Source: Streptomyces sp. NBC_01351 (GTDB lineage Bacteria; Actinomycetota; Actinomycetes; Streptomycetales; Streptomycetaceae). From it: a stretch of 64,000 nt of DNA. The position numbers and the translations under genes were made by a program. How positions within the stretch are numbered: the first letter of the stretch is position 1; each line of letters opens with the position of its first letter. This document shows, piece by piece, positions 44,019 to 52,051 of the stretch. The notes beneath the pieces were generated by a model, which saw nothing but the letters and a program-made list of their open reading frames with translations, was not told the origin of the DNA and made no database searches. The DNA is taken from contig NZ_CP108356.1 in the NCBI RefSeq assembly GCF_036237315.1, positions 1 through 64,000 on the forward strand. Reading direction: 5' to 3'.

Positions 44019-44157
44019 CAGCTCATGGTCGTGGAGCCAGCCACAGATGTCATGTGAGTTCGTGTGGCCCTACCCGGGTCGGTAGTTCGAGCTGCTGTCA
44101 GGTACGCTGGCCTCCGGCCACCTCCGGAACGTCGGGATGACAGCCTGGGGAAATACG

Positions 44158-44806
44158 GGCTCTGTCGCAGATCTTGTGACGCCGCGTCTCTCTGACTGTC
44201 GGGGCCATAACTCGAGCCGCACGAGGTTGATGCTTCAGAGGCAGGGCCGCACCCGCTGGTTCGGGCTGGGAGGATCGAAGGTCAGGCCGTTCTCGTCGAG
44301 GGCGTTGGAGACCGTCAGCCGGGCGTCGGGGAAGACGAAGCTCACGTCCGTGGTGCGGCTGGCGACGTTGTCCACAGTCCACTCGAGCAGTTCGACACCC
44401 TGCAGATTCATCCCGCGGATCGTCTGCAGCTCAGGCAGCGGATCAGAGCGCCATTCCAGGTCAAAGCCGGTCCAGCTGACCGGACGGCAGGGGTCGATCG
44501 TGTTCCAGGTCAGGGAGAGGTCGCCGAATTTCTGCTGATTGATCTCCACTTGCACGCCATCGAAGTCCAGCAGTACGGGGCAGTCATAGAACCATTCATC
44601 GTCCACGAGGTCCCACACCATCCAGACCCTCGTCAGAGGACGGCCGCTCAGCGCGTGGAGACGACGCCCATGCGTCCGCACCACGAGACCTGGGCCGTTC
44701 AGCCAACGCGGACGGTATCCCTCAATCCCAAAATCGAACATACGCACATCATGCCCGGGCTGACGTCAGTGCTTACGTCAGGCGTCACAAGATCTGCGAC
44801 AGAGCC
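44158..44806. mobile_element. ISL3-ended cassette carrying one orphan gene (no transposase)
   Basis: Perfect 26-base terminal inverted repeats: starts GGCTCTGTCGCAGATCTTGT at 44158, and the complement of the right end (44781-44806) is the same. Flanks GAAATACG (44150-44157) and GAATTACG (44807-44814) match at seven of eight bases, the ISL3 duplication length. The first 19 bases match the ISL3 copies at 3894 and 6512 at about 16 positions. The only gene inside is the ORF at 44235-44747, which has no transposase feature. This is the form of a mobile insertion cassette that needs a transposase in trans. Confidence 0.8.
44235..44747 (-). CDS. Cassette-borne orphan protein (170 aa)
   Basis: GTG 44747 opens MRMFDFGIEGYRPRWLNGPG. 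The protein is rich in beta-strand (RLHALSGRPLTRVWMVWDLV, DEWFYDCPVLLDFDGVQVEI) with many Trp residues, and ends DENGLTFDPPSPNQRVRPCL. The design is like small beta-rich immunity or chaperone proteins in Streptomyces. No catalytic motif. It fills almost all of the ISL3-ended cassette, so it has been moved as cargo. Confidence 0.6.
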   Translation of the reverse strand: MRMFDFGIEGYRPRWLNGPGLVVRTHGRRLHALSGRPLTRVWMVWDLVDDEWFYDCPVLLDFDGVQVEINQQKFGDLSLTWNTIDPCRPVSWTGFDLEWRSDPLPELQTIRGMNLQGVELLEWTVDNVASRTTDVSFVFPDARLTVSNALDENGLTFDPPSPNQRVRPCL

Positions 44807-44896
44807 GAATTACGCAAACGTCCACACGAGATCGAGCGCCGGTTCCGCGACGGGCTGCTGGAGATCGGCAACCATGCACATCACATCTCCGCTCCA

Positions 44897-44923
44897 GGCC
44901 CTCGCCCCTCTTGGGCGAGGGCC
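44897..44923. terminator. Rho-independent terminator
   Basis: GGCCCTCGCCC-CTCTT-GGGCGAGGGCC, 11-base perfect stem followed by TTCGGTGTTGT. It could serve the plus strand to the left of it or the minus-strand XRE remnant. Confidence 0.8.
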
Positions 44924-45119
44924 TTCGGTGTTGTCGCTCAATGGGCCGCTTTCGGCGGATCCCCGTGCGTGGGCGGGCCGGTCGGGGGCAGCCTGGAGGT
45001 CGTGGCCCGACGGAGGGGCCGACCCGGTGCCGTGACCGCAAGCCTGTCACGTTGCTTAGCAGCCCAGGTGAGGTACGTCCCGAGCTCGAGTCCCGTAGGG
45101 GCCGCAGGTGCTGAGCTTC

Positions 45120-45696
45120 GGAGGAAGGAGCTGTACCCCAAACCTTGTGCCAGGCGGCAAACCAGGCCGACGTGGTGTCGTCGGGCACCGTGCACGCTGG
45201 AGGAAGGCGAGGTACTGCGCAAGATCCGCCGGCAGGGCCCGCGCCGTAACGATGCGGTGGGCAGTGCTGCGGGACAAGTGCCAGCGGCCCCCACGTTCAG
45301 ACAGGCACCGCAACGGCGGATATCCGGCGGCGGCATAGGCGTCTCGCAGGGCCCTGCTCAGGTCGGCCCGGTCCGAGACGAGGTCGGGGCGCGGCTCAAC
45401 GGTCGCCCTAGCCGAATACCGACAGGCCTCCGTGGCTTGCGCCAAGAGCCGCGCCGCATACTCGTAGTCGGTACCCCGGGTGACCTCGCAGGCGCGCAGG
45501 TACCCCTGGACGTGACCCCAGGTAGGAAGCGTATTGCCGGAGGCCGCGCGCTTGAGCGTCGAAGCGCCCCAGGCGCTACGTGCGGCCAGTTCGGAGTACG
45601 GGACGCCTCCACGACGGTCGCGGAGGAATTGCGCCAGCTCACCCAGCTCGGGGATCCTGCCTCCGACGGGGCTTCGGGACGCCCCGGCCGGGCCAC
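45120..45696 (-). pseudogene. XRE-family regulator with two frameshifts
   Basis: GTG 45696 begins MARPGRPEAPSEAGS; the frame then shifts (about 45645) to IPELGELAQFLRDRRGGVPY, SELAARSAWGASTLKRAASG, a helix-turn-helix, and LLAQATEACRYSARATV up to YLAFLQRA. A second shift near 45195 joins TVPDDTTSAWFAAWHKVWG, the usual ending. Two lesions mean no complete product. The start overlaps the membrane-protein stop by one base. Confidence 0.6.
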
Positions 45697-45974
45697 TAGT
45701 TCACGCTCCCGTTGCCGGGACCGACAGCGGCGTTCAGCAGCCGTCGCAGCAAACCGGTCCTGCCGCCCTTGCCGTCATTGACATTCGAAGCGACCAGCAC
45801 GGCGACGCTGACCGCACCAGCGCCGCCCAAAAGAACGAGAATGTCCTGCACCGGCATGTGTGCGATCAAGGCGAGAAGGACCGCGGCCGCAAGGTACGCC
45901 GTAATGACGAAGGCGTGTGCTGCGGTGAAACGCACGCCGCCGGTCGGGGCGGACACCCCGTCGATCGATTCCAT
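45696..45974 (-). CDS. Two-TM small membrane protein
   Basis: From Met 45974 (MESIDGVSAPTGGVRFTAAH): two hydrophobic segments, FVITAYLAAAVLLALIAHM and ILVLLGGAGAVSVAVLVAS, then a basic C-terminus (RTGLLRRLLNAAVGPG). It is directly upstream of and overlaps the XRE remnant, an arrangement repeatedly seen in Streptomyces mobile DNA. Function unknown. Confidence 0.65.
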   Translation of the reverse strand: MESIDGVSAPTGGVRFTAAHAFVITAYLAAAVLLALIAHMPVQDILVLLGGAGAVSVAVLVASNVNDGKGGRTGLLRRLLNAAVGPGNGSVN

Positions 45975-46024
45975 GATGGACTCCCCGGGATACCCGGACG
46001 GCGACCACGAAGGTCTCCGACCGG

Positions 46025-46381
46025 CTGCTACTGGCTCCAACAGCCCCTGACCACTGGATGATTGGCGTCACCCGAGCAGCGGACAGAGCATCTGCGACGC
46101 CAACGATCCCAGGCCCCAGGGCACTTGCACCAAGAGCCCGGAATTGGCCCCGAAGAGGTCCAAAGTTTGTGAATGCGTGAAATTGTGTTGATCAAGCGTT
46201 GACCTGGGGTTACGCCGTCGCAGGGGCCGCAAAAAACATTTGGCCCAACTTCCGTCCCAGCCGATGAACTATCAAACCGTACGCAAGGATCCGTAGCCTT
46301 CATTCTCGTACGCGCATCCAAACGCGATGCGAGAGGTATGCGTGCGTGCATCCCGGCGCCCTGACTGCTACTGGCTCCAAC
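46025..46381. repeat. 17-bp direct repeats bracketing a non-coding segment
   Basis: CTGCTACTGGCTCCAAC occurs at 46025-46041 and 46365-46381. The segment between has lower GC than the rest (for example AAAGTTTGTGAATGCGTGAA, GCAAAAAACATTTGG). It could be an attachment-site scar, an origin or a promoter region; no ORF is supported from 45975 to 46670. Confidence 0.45.
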
Positions 46382-46429
46382 CAAAGCAACCCCAGGGACA
46401 TTGCAGGCCACGTTGGCGCGTGACCCGCA

Positions 46430-46468
46430 CGAAAGCCGATGACGCCACATGGCCGTCATCGGCTTTCG
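46430..46468. terminator. 15-bp perfect hairpin
   Basis: CGAAAGCCGATGACG-CCACATGGC-CGTCATCGGCTTTCG, the typical 'attenuator-like' or terminator structure of Streptomyces DNA, in the non-coding stretch before the gene at 46671. Confidence 0.75.
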
Positions 46469-46670
46469 CCATATCGGACCCCCAGCAGCGAACGAATGGC
46501 CCTCGCCACCCGGATTGCCTCACTCGCCCTGGCACCCACCCGAGCCCACAGCGGCCGCCTGAGCGTCCCTCACGGCTTGTCCAATGGAGGCAGCCAAGGA
46601 CGTCACACGCGCCCGTGTACACCCGTCGGCGCAGGCTGTAGCGACCCTAACCACGGCCAGCCCGGGCAAG

Positions 46671-47465
46671 ATGTCCCGCGTGGACCAGATTTTCGACTTC
46701 ATCACAGACAACTCCGGAGCCCTCACCATCCTGGTGCCCTTCCTCGCGATCCTCGGCGGCATCTGGGGCAACCGGATCGGCGCCAAGATCCAGGCAAGCG
46801 GTGGGAAGGCACAGGCATCCGCGGCGCGCGACGCCGCACGCATCACGGCCGAGGCGCAGCGCCTCGCCGCCCTGCACACGGACCGCCGAATCGAGATAGC
46901 CGCGTTCATCCGTGCCGCCAGGGACAGTGTCAAGAGCGCGAGCCTGATGTTCCTACGGCCCGGCTACGACGGACCGGCTAAACAGGCGTACACGGACCTG
47001 CAGGTGCAGCTGGCCGAGGTGGAGGTCATCGCTCCCGAGCAGGTCGTGGAACTGGCCCGCCAGGTCGTGACGGCCGTCGAGGACTACCTACAGCTCGCGT
47101 CCTCGCGTGCTGACGCTGCCAGGGTCACCCTGCTCCTGACCAGCCAGCGCGTGGGGCGACCCGGGTACCAGATCGCCCGCAGGGCCTTGTCCACGCTCGA
47201 AGCGCTGCGCACCGCGTACGAGGCCGAGGACAACGAGGGCGAGCAGCAGGCCTTCCGGTCGGCCGCATCGACCGCACTGGACGACATACCTGACATCAGC
47301 AGCAACGAAGCCGAACTGCTCCTGGCCGACGCGGCACTGCCCACCCTCGAACCGCTCAAGCACCAACGCCATACCGCATTCAGCGCGGCCCTGACGAACT
47401 TGATAACGGCAACCCGCGCAGTGCTGCGTTCCAACGACTTCGAACAGCACCAGCCCACAACCTGA
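46671..47465 (+). CDS. Membrane-anchored helical protein
   Basis: 264 residues from ATG 46671 (MSRVDQIFDFITDNSGALTI). One transmembrane segment (LTILVPFLAILGGIWGN) is followed by a long cytoplasmic helical region (AQASAARDAARITAEAQRLA, then RRIEIAAFIRAARDSVKSAS) that is coiled-coil-like. No enzyme motif. Similar one-TM coiled-coil proteins occur near Streptomyces defence and stress genes. It is convergent with the frame ending at 47380. Confidence 0.6.
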   Translation: MSRVDQIFDFITDNSGALTILVPFLAILGGIWGNRIGAKIQASGGKAQASAARDAARITAEAQRLAALHTDRRIEIAAFIRAARDSVKSASLMFLRPGYDGPAKQAYTDLQVQLAEVEVIAPEQVVELARQVVTAVEDYLQLASSRADAARVTLLLTSQRVGRPGYQIARRALSTLEALRTAYEAEDNEGEQQAFRSAASTALDDIPDISSNEAELLLADAALPTLEPLKHQRHTAFSAALTNLITATRAVLRSNDFEQHQPTT

Positions 47466-48540
47466 GCGGCGGCGCGTGACCTGGCGTCGAACCCGCGGGC
47501 TCGGAGGCGTGGCGTTGTTCGCTGCTCGCCATCCTCGGCGGGCACCACGACGACCAGACCCGCCCACGCTGCGCGCGCTCGCCCGTGTTCCCCACGGCTG
47601 TCCTCGACCGGCTGCGCGGGTTTAGCGCACTGGCGGGCCGGGCGCGGTCGGCGTGCGGAGCGCGAGTGGGACCATGTCGGGGCGGTTGCGGCCAAGGTGT
47701 AGGCCGGGCTGGTGCGTGGGTCAATGGGGGGGCGTCGCGGGCGTCTCGTGCCGCCTGCTCCCGTGGCACGTGATAGTAGGCGTGGGCACCGCTCTTGGTG
47801 CGGCAGAACGTCCCGGGTTCGGCGCCGCAGGTGGGGCACTCGAAGTCGAGGCTTATAGGCCCCAAGTTGAAGGGCCTGACGCCGAAGGTGTCGGTAAGGA
47901 CGGCGAAGACATCACGTGTCAGTTGCGGTGCGCCCTTGCCGAGTGGGGCAGTGCCAAGGACGACGGCTTCGGCCTCCTCGATCCCGATGGAGTCGAGGCG
48001 GGCGGCGAGTTCGAGGGCCTGGCCGGCGATGCGGCGTATGCCGGACGCGTGGTCGCGGTCGCCCGTGTCGCCCTGTTCGAGGGCGAGGAGCCGGAGCCCG
48101 GTCACGGATGCCTGGCGATCGGCAAGTTCGACGAGGGCCGGCTCGCTGTCCTTCCAGCGCTTCCAACGGAGGACGGTGAGGATGCGAGCGGCGTCGGTGG
48201 CGAGCTGCGCGGCAGGCTTGCGAAGCTGTGTCGTCAAGGCGAACGACTGCCCTTCTGGGGAGTAGTGAAGCTCGCCCGGGACCGGGCAGACCACCAGGGG
48301 AAATGGAGCGGGGCCCACAAGCTGTGCCGGCGAGGACGCTGACACTGCCACCCTCGGTGCCGCCGAGGGCCGGGACAGGGCGGTGGGGGGAGACACGCGC
48401 CGGGGTGTGGGCGGGCTGCTCGATTCGGCGTCGACCGCGGGACGCGGACGGTCACCGCCGCCCGGTCCTTCCGGTGGTCGGAGGTCACGGTGCCGCTGGC
48501 GGAATGGGGGCCCCGGGATTGCGCCGCGCTTCGGCCTCAT
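47380..48540 (-). CDS. Zinc-finger-containing hypothetical protein
   Basis: The clear coding part is 47750-48330: SFALTTQLRKPAAQLATDAA, ILTVLRWKRWKDSEPALVEL, RQASVTGLRLLALEQGD, IRRIAGQALELAARLDSIGI and then LDFECPTCGAEPGTFCRTKS with GAHAYYH, a Cys-Cys-Cys-His finger like that of the recombinase at 34687. The Pro/Arg-rich ends, including the last 110 residues that overlap the neighbour gene, may be read-through. The start is uncertain (48540 or an internal Val). Plasmid or ICE origin is likely. Confidence 0.45.
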   Translation of the reverse strand: MRPKRGAIPGPPFRQRHRDLRPPEGPGGGDRPRPAVDAESSSPPTPRRVSPPTALSRPSAAPRVAVSASSPAQLVGPAPFPLVVCPVPGELHYSPEGQSFALTTQLRKPAAQLATDAARILTVLRWKRWKDSEPALVELADRQASVTGLRLLALEQGDTGDRDHASGIRRIAGQALELAARLDSIGIEEAEAVVLGTAPLGKGAPQLTRDVFAVLTDTFGVRPFNLGPISLDFECPTCGAEPGTFCRTKSGAHAYYHVPREQAARDARDAPPLTHAPARPTPWPQPPRHGPTRAPHADRARPASALNPRSRSRTAVGNTGERAQRGRVWSSWCPPRMASSEQRHASEPAGSTPGHAPPLRLWAGAVRSRWNAALRGLPLSSSSGPR

Positions 48541-48904
48541 ATGGCTTCAACAGCAGGTTGATTGTGCACGCTGGGCATACATGCCGGGAGGGGTGCCCAC
48601 GATGCGGGCGCCCCTCCCGGCCGGACTGACGGTCACCTCGGAATCTTGGGGCGCTCGGCGGTACTGCCCCCAGTGCGGCTGGGCACCGAGGCGGCCTCAC
48701 CCAGGCGCGCCGTATCGGCGCGGGCTGCACCGACCCCAACCGCGGCCGGCCCCGGCACCACGGCCGCCGTCCGCCGGCTTGTGGTGTGTGGCCTCAGGAC
48801 ATAGACGACACGCGCGGAGCCACCCCCGCCAGCGTCAGCCCAGGGCCCGCCAAGACACTCCCCGTATCTACACCACTGTCGCGAAATCGAGAGATCGCTG
48901 TCAG
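48541..48904. other. No supported gene
   Basis: Between the zinc-finger gene and the IS982-bounded unit. A plus frame from 48582 reads MPGGVPTMRAPLPAGLTVTS and YCPQCGW but degenerates into Pro/Arg strings that run into the repeat at 48905. Treated as not coding or as a remnant. Confidence 0.3.
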
Positions 48905-48926
48905 CTAGATGATCGATTCCAAGGGG

Positions 48927-49451
48927 TCAGTGATCGTAGGCGGTCAGCTCATCGGCCAGCAGGTCCATCAGGAGCCCGTTGTGCCAGCTGCCGTCCGGTC
49001 CGCGTTCGTAGTTGCGCATGATGCCGACCGGGCGGAAGCCGACCTTGGTGTAGCAGCGGAGGGCGGCGGCGTTGTCCGCCGCCGGATCGATCACCAGGCG
49101 GTGGAAGCGGTGATCGATGATGAGGTGCCGGGCCAGGGTGCGGACGGCGTCGGTGCCCAGGCCCCGTCCGTGCATCGCCGGGTCCAGATAGAGGTCGATG
49201 TTCGCGTGCCGGTAGTCCGGATCGGTCTCCTCGCCCCACTGGATGCCACCGACCGTGCGGCCGTCCAGCTCGATGACCAGCAAGCTGACCCCGGGATCGC
49301 CGAGGTCGCCGGCGACCTCCGCGGCAAGGTCCGCGTCGCCACGCCAGCGCGCGTACACCTCGGGCTTCGCCCGGATGGCGGCCAGCGCCGGAACGTCGGA
49401 GGGGACAGCAGGCCGGAGGGTCACCTCGGCGCCGTACAGAATCGTCTCCAT
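48927..49451 (-). CDS. GNAT acetyltransferase, AAC(6')-like
   Basis: 174 residues from ATG 49451 (METILYGAEVTLRPAVPSDV). GNAT motifs: LLVIELDGRTVGGIQWGEE, DIDLYLDP-like NIDLYLDPAMHGRGLGTDAV (acetyl-CoA loop with HGRGLGT), RFHRLVIDPAADNAAALRCY and KVGFRPVGIMRNYERGPDG. This layout is that of AAC(6')-I aminoglycoside acetyltransferases and their relatives; the true substrate is not shown. The last six residues (LTAYDH) and stop come from the IS982 end repeat. The gene is inside the 48905-50460 unit, the context of a mobile resistance gene. Confidence 0.8.
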   Translation of the reverse strand: METILYGAEVTLRPAVPSDVPALAAIRAKPEVYARWRGDADLAAEVAGDLGDPGVSLLVIELDGRTVGGIQWGEETDPDYRHANIDLYLDPAMHGRGLGTDAVRTLARHLIIDHRFHRLVIDPAADNAAALRCYTKVGFRPVGIMRNYERGPDGSWHNGLLMDLLADELTAYDH

Positions 49452-49462
49452 GGACGGGAGGC

Positions 49463-50460
49463 TAACTGATCGATTCCAAGGGATCGGCTGCGCGCATAGG
49501 ACGAGGGCGCCCAACGTCATTGTGTGAAGACAGAGTTGGAAACCCTCGTCACCGCACTCTATGTGAAGACCGACGACCTGCTGAAGGACTCACCGCATCT
49601 CGCTCCGTGGCGGCCGACGGTTGGGATTGCCCCGCAGCTGAGCGACGCCGAGCTGGTCACGCTCGCGATGATGCAGGCCATGCTCGGCTTCACCTCCGAG
49701 GCCAGATGGCTCCGCCACGCCGGCGCTCACCTGCGGCATCTCTTCCCGTACCTGCCCAAGCAGCCCGGCTACAACAAGCGTCCGCGCAAGGCCGCCGACT
49801 TGCTGCGTCGGGTCACCCGACTGCTGGCCAACGACACCTCAATGTGGAGCGACGACGTGTGCATCGTGGACTCCACGCCGGTGGAATGCGGACGCTCGCG
49901 CGAGACCGTCAAGCGCTCTGACCTGGCCGGATGGACAGAATACGGGTACTGCGCCAGCCACAGCCGCTTCTTTTGGGGCCTGCGGCTACACCTGGTGTGC
50001 ACCCTCCGCGGCCTGCCCGTCACCTTCGCCCTGACCGGGGCCAAGGCCGACGAGCGCGAGACCCTGCTGGACCTCCTCTCCGCCGAATCCGGCCTTGTCG
50101 CCGACCGGCCCGGACAGACGCTGATCGGCGACAAGAACTACTTCGGCCGCGACTTCGAACATCAACTGGTCGAGCAGGGCATCCGGCTGCTGCGGCCAGC
50201 CCGCAAGGGCGAGCCGGACCGGCCCGACGCGCCCCTGTTCAAGCCGTTGTGGCAGGTCATCGAGTCGGTCAACGAAACCTTCAAGGGCCAGCTCGATCTC
50301 GAGCAGCACCGCGGACGCACACCCAGCGGTGTCATCGCCCGCGTCATGCAGCGAATCCTCGCGCTGACGGCCGCGATCTGGCACAACGACCACACCCGCC
50401 AGCCCATCCTGCGCTCACTGACCGCCTACGATCACTGACCCCTTGGAATCGATCATCTAG
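49463..50460 (+). mobile_element. IS982-family element
   Basis: Left end with TGATCGATTCCAAGGGATC (from about 49466) and right end whose complement is CTAGATGATCGATTCCAAGG; the shared core is 19 bases with one mismatch. The single transposase gene is intact. The GNAT start lies only a dozen bases outside the left end. Confidence 0.8.
49524..50438 (+). CDS. IS982-family transposase
   Basis: A 304-residue DDE transposase: ALYVKTDDLLKDSPHLAPWR, PQLSDAELVTLAMMQAMLGF, the catalytic Asp in CIVDSTPVECGRS, second Asp in LIGDKNYFGRDFEHQ and the Glu in ESVNETFKGQLDLEQHRGRT. GTG 49524 is the likely start. Full length, probably active. Its last residues (LTAYDH) overlap the right end. Confidence 0.9.
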   Translation: MKTELETLVTALYVKTDDLLKDSPHLAPWRPTVGIAPQLSDAELVTLAMMQAMLGFTSEARWLRHAGAHLRHLFPYLPKQPGYNKRPRKAADLLRRVTRLLANDTSMWSDDVCIVDSTPVECGRSRETVKRSDLAGWTEYGYCASHSRFFWGLRLHLVCTLRGLPVTFALTGAKADERETLLDLLSAESGLVADRPGQTLIGDKNYFGRDFEHQLVEQGIRLLRPARKGEPDRPDAPLFKPLWQVIESVNETFKGQLDLEQHRGRTPSGVIARVMQRILALTAAIWHNDHTRQPILRSLTAYDH

Positions 50461-50583
50461 AAGTCGGCTCCGCTGCTGGTCCTGCCACCCGCGCAGCATG
50501 GCTTCGAACATGGCGGGCTCCGGGTCCAGCGCACGGACGTTGCCTGCACGGACCAGCCGGATCGCACCCGGCACATCTGCCAC
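50461..50583 (-). pseudogene. Tyrosine integrase, N-terminal stub cut by IS982
   Basis: From GTG 50583: VADVPGAIRLVRAGNVRALD, EPAMFEAMLRGWQDQQRSRL, the opening of a tyrosine recombinase core-binding domain. The frame ends exactly at the IS982 right end (50460) and then runs into IS sequence. The rest is not found on the other side of the unit at 48904. Confidence 0.65.
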
Positions 50584-50752
50584 ACCCACCCCACACCTCC
50601 GACGGTTGCACCTAATGCAACATCGTGGCGTCGGATACTCCACCCCAGGTCCAGAACCCCACACCCTCACCTGGACGAGTGACACCCCCGTTCTCAGGTC
50701 GCACCGCACTGTCGGCGGAAGCGACGGAATGATGCGTCCAGCCCAACTCCGC

Positions 50753-51202
50753 CTACTTCGAGTCGTGAACCTCGGCCAGTGGGACACAATGATCAACGTC
50801 AATGCCTGCCGCGTCGGTCATCGTGACGTCGTCGTACGGGCTCAGCCATACCCCGCCCGACAGCTTGCAGCCAGCAGCCACCTGCGGAGCCTCAAGCGCC
50901 TCGGACAGGATCACCTCTCGGCGGGTGTCACACCCGTCGGTGGCGTTCAGGCCGCGGTTCCAGTGCTTGTACAGGCTCCGCGCGTAGCCCTCGCGCTGCT
51001 CCTAGGGAACCGGGATCCGGTCCACCGCCTCGAACAACGGCAGCGGCGCCCGCATACCCAACCCGGAAGTGCCCGCTGCTGCGGCTGAGACAGGCGCGGC
51101 GGCCGGGCGGTGGTCGGCGTGGGAGGCGGGGGCGGTGGCGAGCAGGGGCAGGGCGGCGAGAGCGAGCGCGGGCAGACCACGCCACATCAGGTTCTTGATC
51201 AC
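50753..51202 (-). pseudogene. Secreted HNH-endonuclease-type (DUF1524) gene with amber stop
   Basis: GTG 51202 gives a 66-residue signal-peptide peptide (MIKNLMWRGLPALALAALPL, cleavage near ASHA-DH). After TAG at 51004 the same frame continues EQREGYARSLYKHWNRGLNA, GCDTRREVILSEAL, GCKLSGGVWLSPYDDV and GIDVDHCVPLAE, the known secreted HNH/DUF1524 pattern with the VDH metal motif, then a second TAG at 50753. So the gene has an internal amber codon and lacks its 3' end. Confidence 0.75.
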
Positions 51203-51369
51203 ATGGCTGGGTGTAGCGCGCCCAGCCGGTGCCTGGACATGGTGCGGGCAGCCAACTCACCCGAGTGGGGGGCTCAATTCACTGGGGAAACGATCTTCCG
51301 CCGAACCGCAGTCAACGCACCGGAGGCGGCTGCCCCGCCCGGGACAAGACAGGCGCTCCAGGACCCGGC

Positions 51370-51794
51370 GGGGCCTGCCGCCTGTCGGCGGAGCCTGCGC
51401 ATCGGCGCGTGAAGCGACCCGCGCCTTCCTCGCCCACGCCACCCGCGCCCAGCCTCCCACCCACCCGGGAAGCGCCGACATCGTCCTCCTGGTCGTCGGC
51501 GAGCTCGTCGCGAACGCGATCGGCACACCGACGGACCCCTGCACCCTCCGCCTCGCCCTGCACGGCGACCACATGGACATCGCCGTCGCCGGTACCAGCC
51601 CCGACCCCGGCCTCAGCCTCGCCCGCTGGGCAGTGGATGAGGTTGCGGAGCGGCTTGCGGATCTGTTCCTCCCCTCCGTCGCAGATGTTGTCGTGCTGGG
51701 GGACGTTTGGCGGAATCACAGAGGTGGCTGTTACAAGGCGTTGAACTCGTTCGGCGCAGGGCTATGGGCGGCGAAGAAGCCGGGGCATCGGTGA
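51370..51794 (+). pseudogene. HATPase (RsbW-like) fragment in a chimeric ORF
   Basis: The readable part is ASAREATRAFLAHATRAQPP, SADIVLLVVGELVANAIGTP and CTLRLALHGDHMDIAVAG, the N-box half of a Streptomyces anti-sigma-type ATPase. The Gly boxes are lost and replaced by unrelated sequence ending near 51794. The frame has no proper start. Confidence 0.5.
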
Positions 51795-52051
51795 GGCGGG
51801 ACGCTGCAGTCCATGGGCCTCCTGGGCTGGGATCGGACCTGCCGCCTCCGGGGGTCAATGCGGCTTGACGTATGCCCTCTACAAGGGAGAGTTACGGACA
51901 TGTCCTCATTGGGCAACACGCGCTGTTTTCGCCGCTTTCGGGCGTGATTCGGGGCCAGAGTGTGGCTCCCCGGCAGGACCGCCGGGAACTGTTCGGAGCC
52001 CGCCCGGCGTGCACGAGGCCGGGCGGGCTGACCGCCCAAGGAGCCATCCGC

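Larger units (their letters stand above)
48905..50460. mobile_element. Composite unit: GNAT gene + IS982 between 43-bp inverted repeats
   Basis: 48905-48947 and 50418-50460 are perfect inverted repeats of 43 bases (outer ends start CTAGATGATCGATTCCAAGG). The right repeat is the real right end of IS982 and includes the last codons of its transposase; the left one is a detached copy of that end. The GNAT gene and a whole IS982 lie between. No target duplication is obvious. The arrangement could move as one unit. Confidence 0.75.

Noticed and set aside
46025..46381. tRNA gene at the 17-bp repeats
   Set aside because: TGGCTCC looks superficially like a tRNA 3' part, but no cloverleaf, T-loop GTTCRA or matching acceptor stem is present.
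51864..52051. Riboswitch (for example c-di-AMP) upstream of the lamin-tail gene
   Set aside because: The leader is GC-rich with a hairpin, but the conserved core elements of known actinobacterial riboswitches could not be found by eye.
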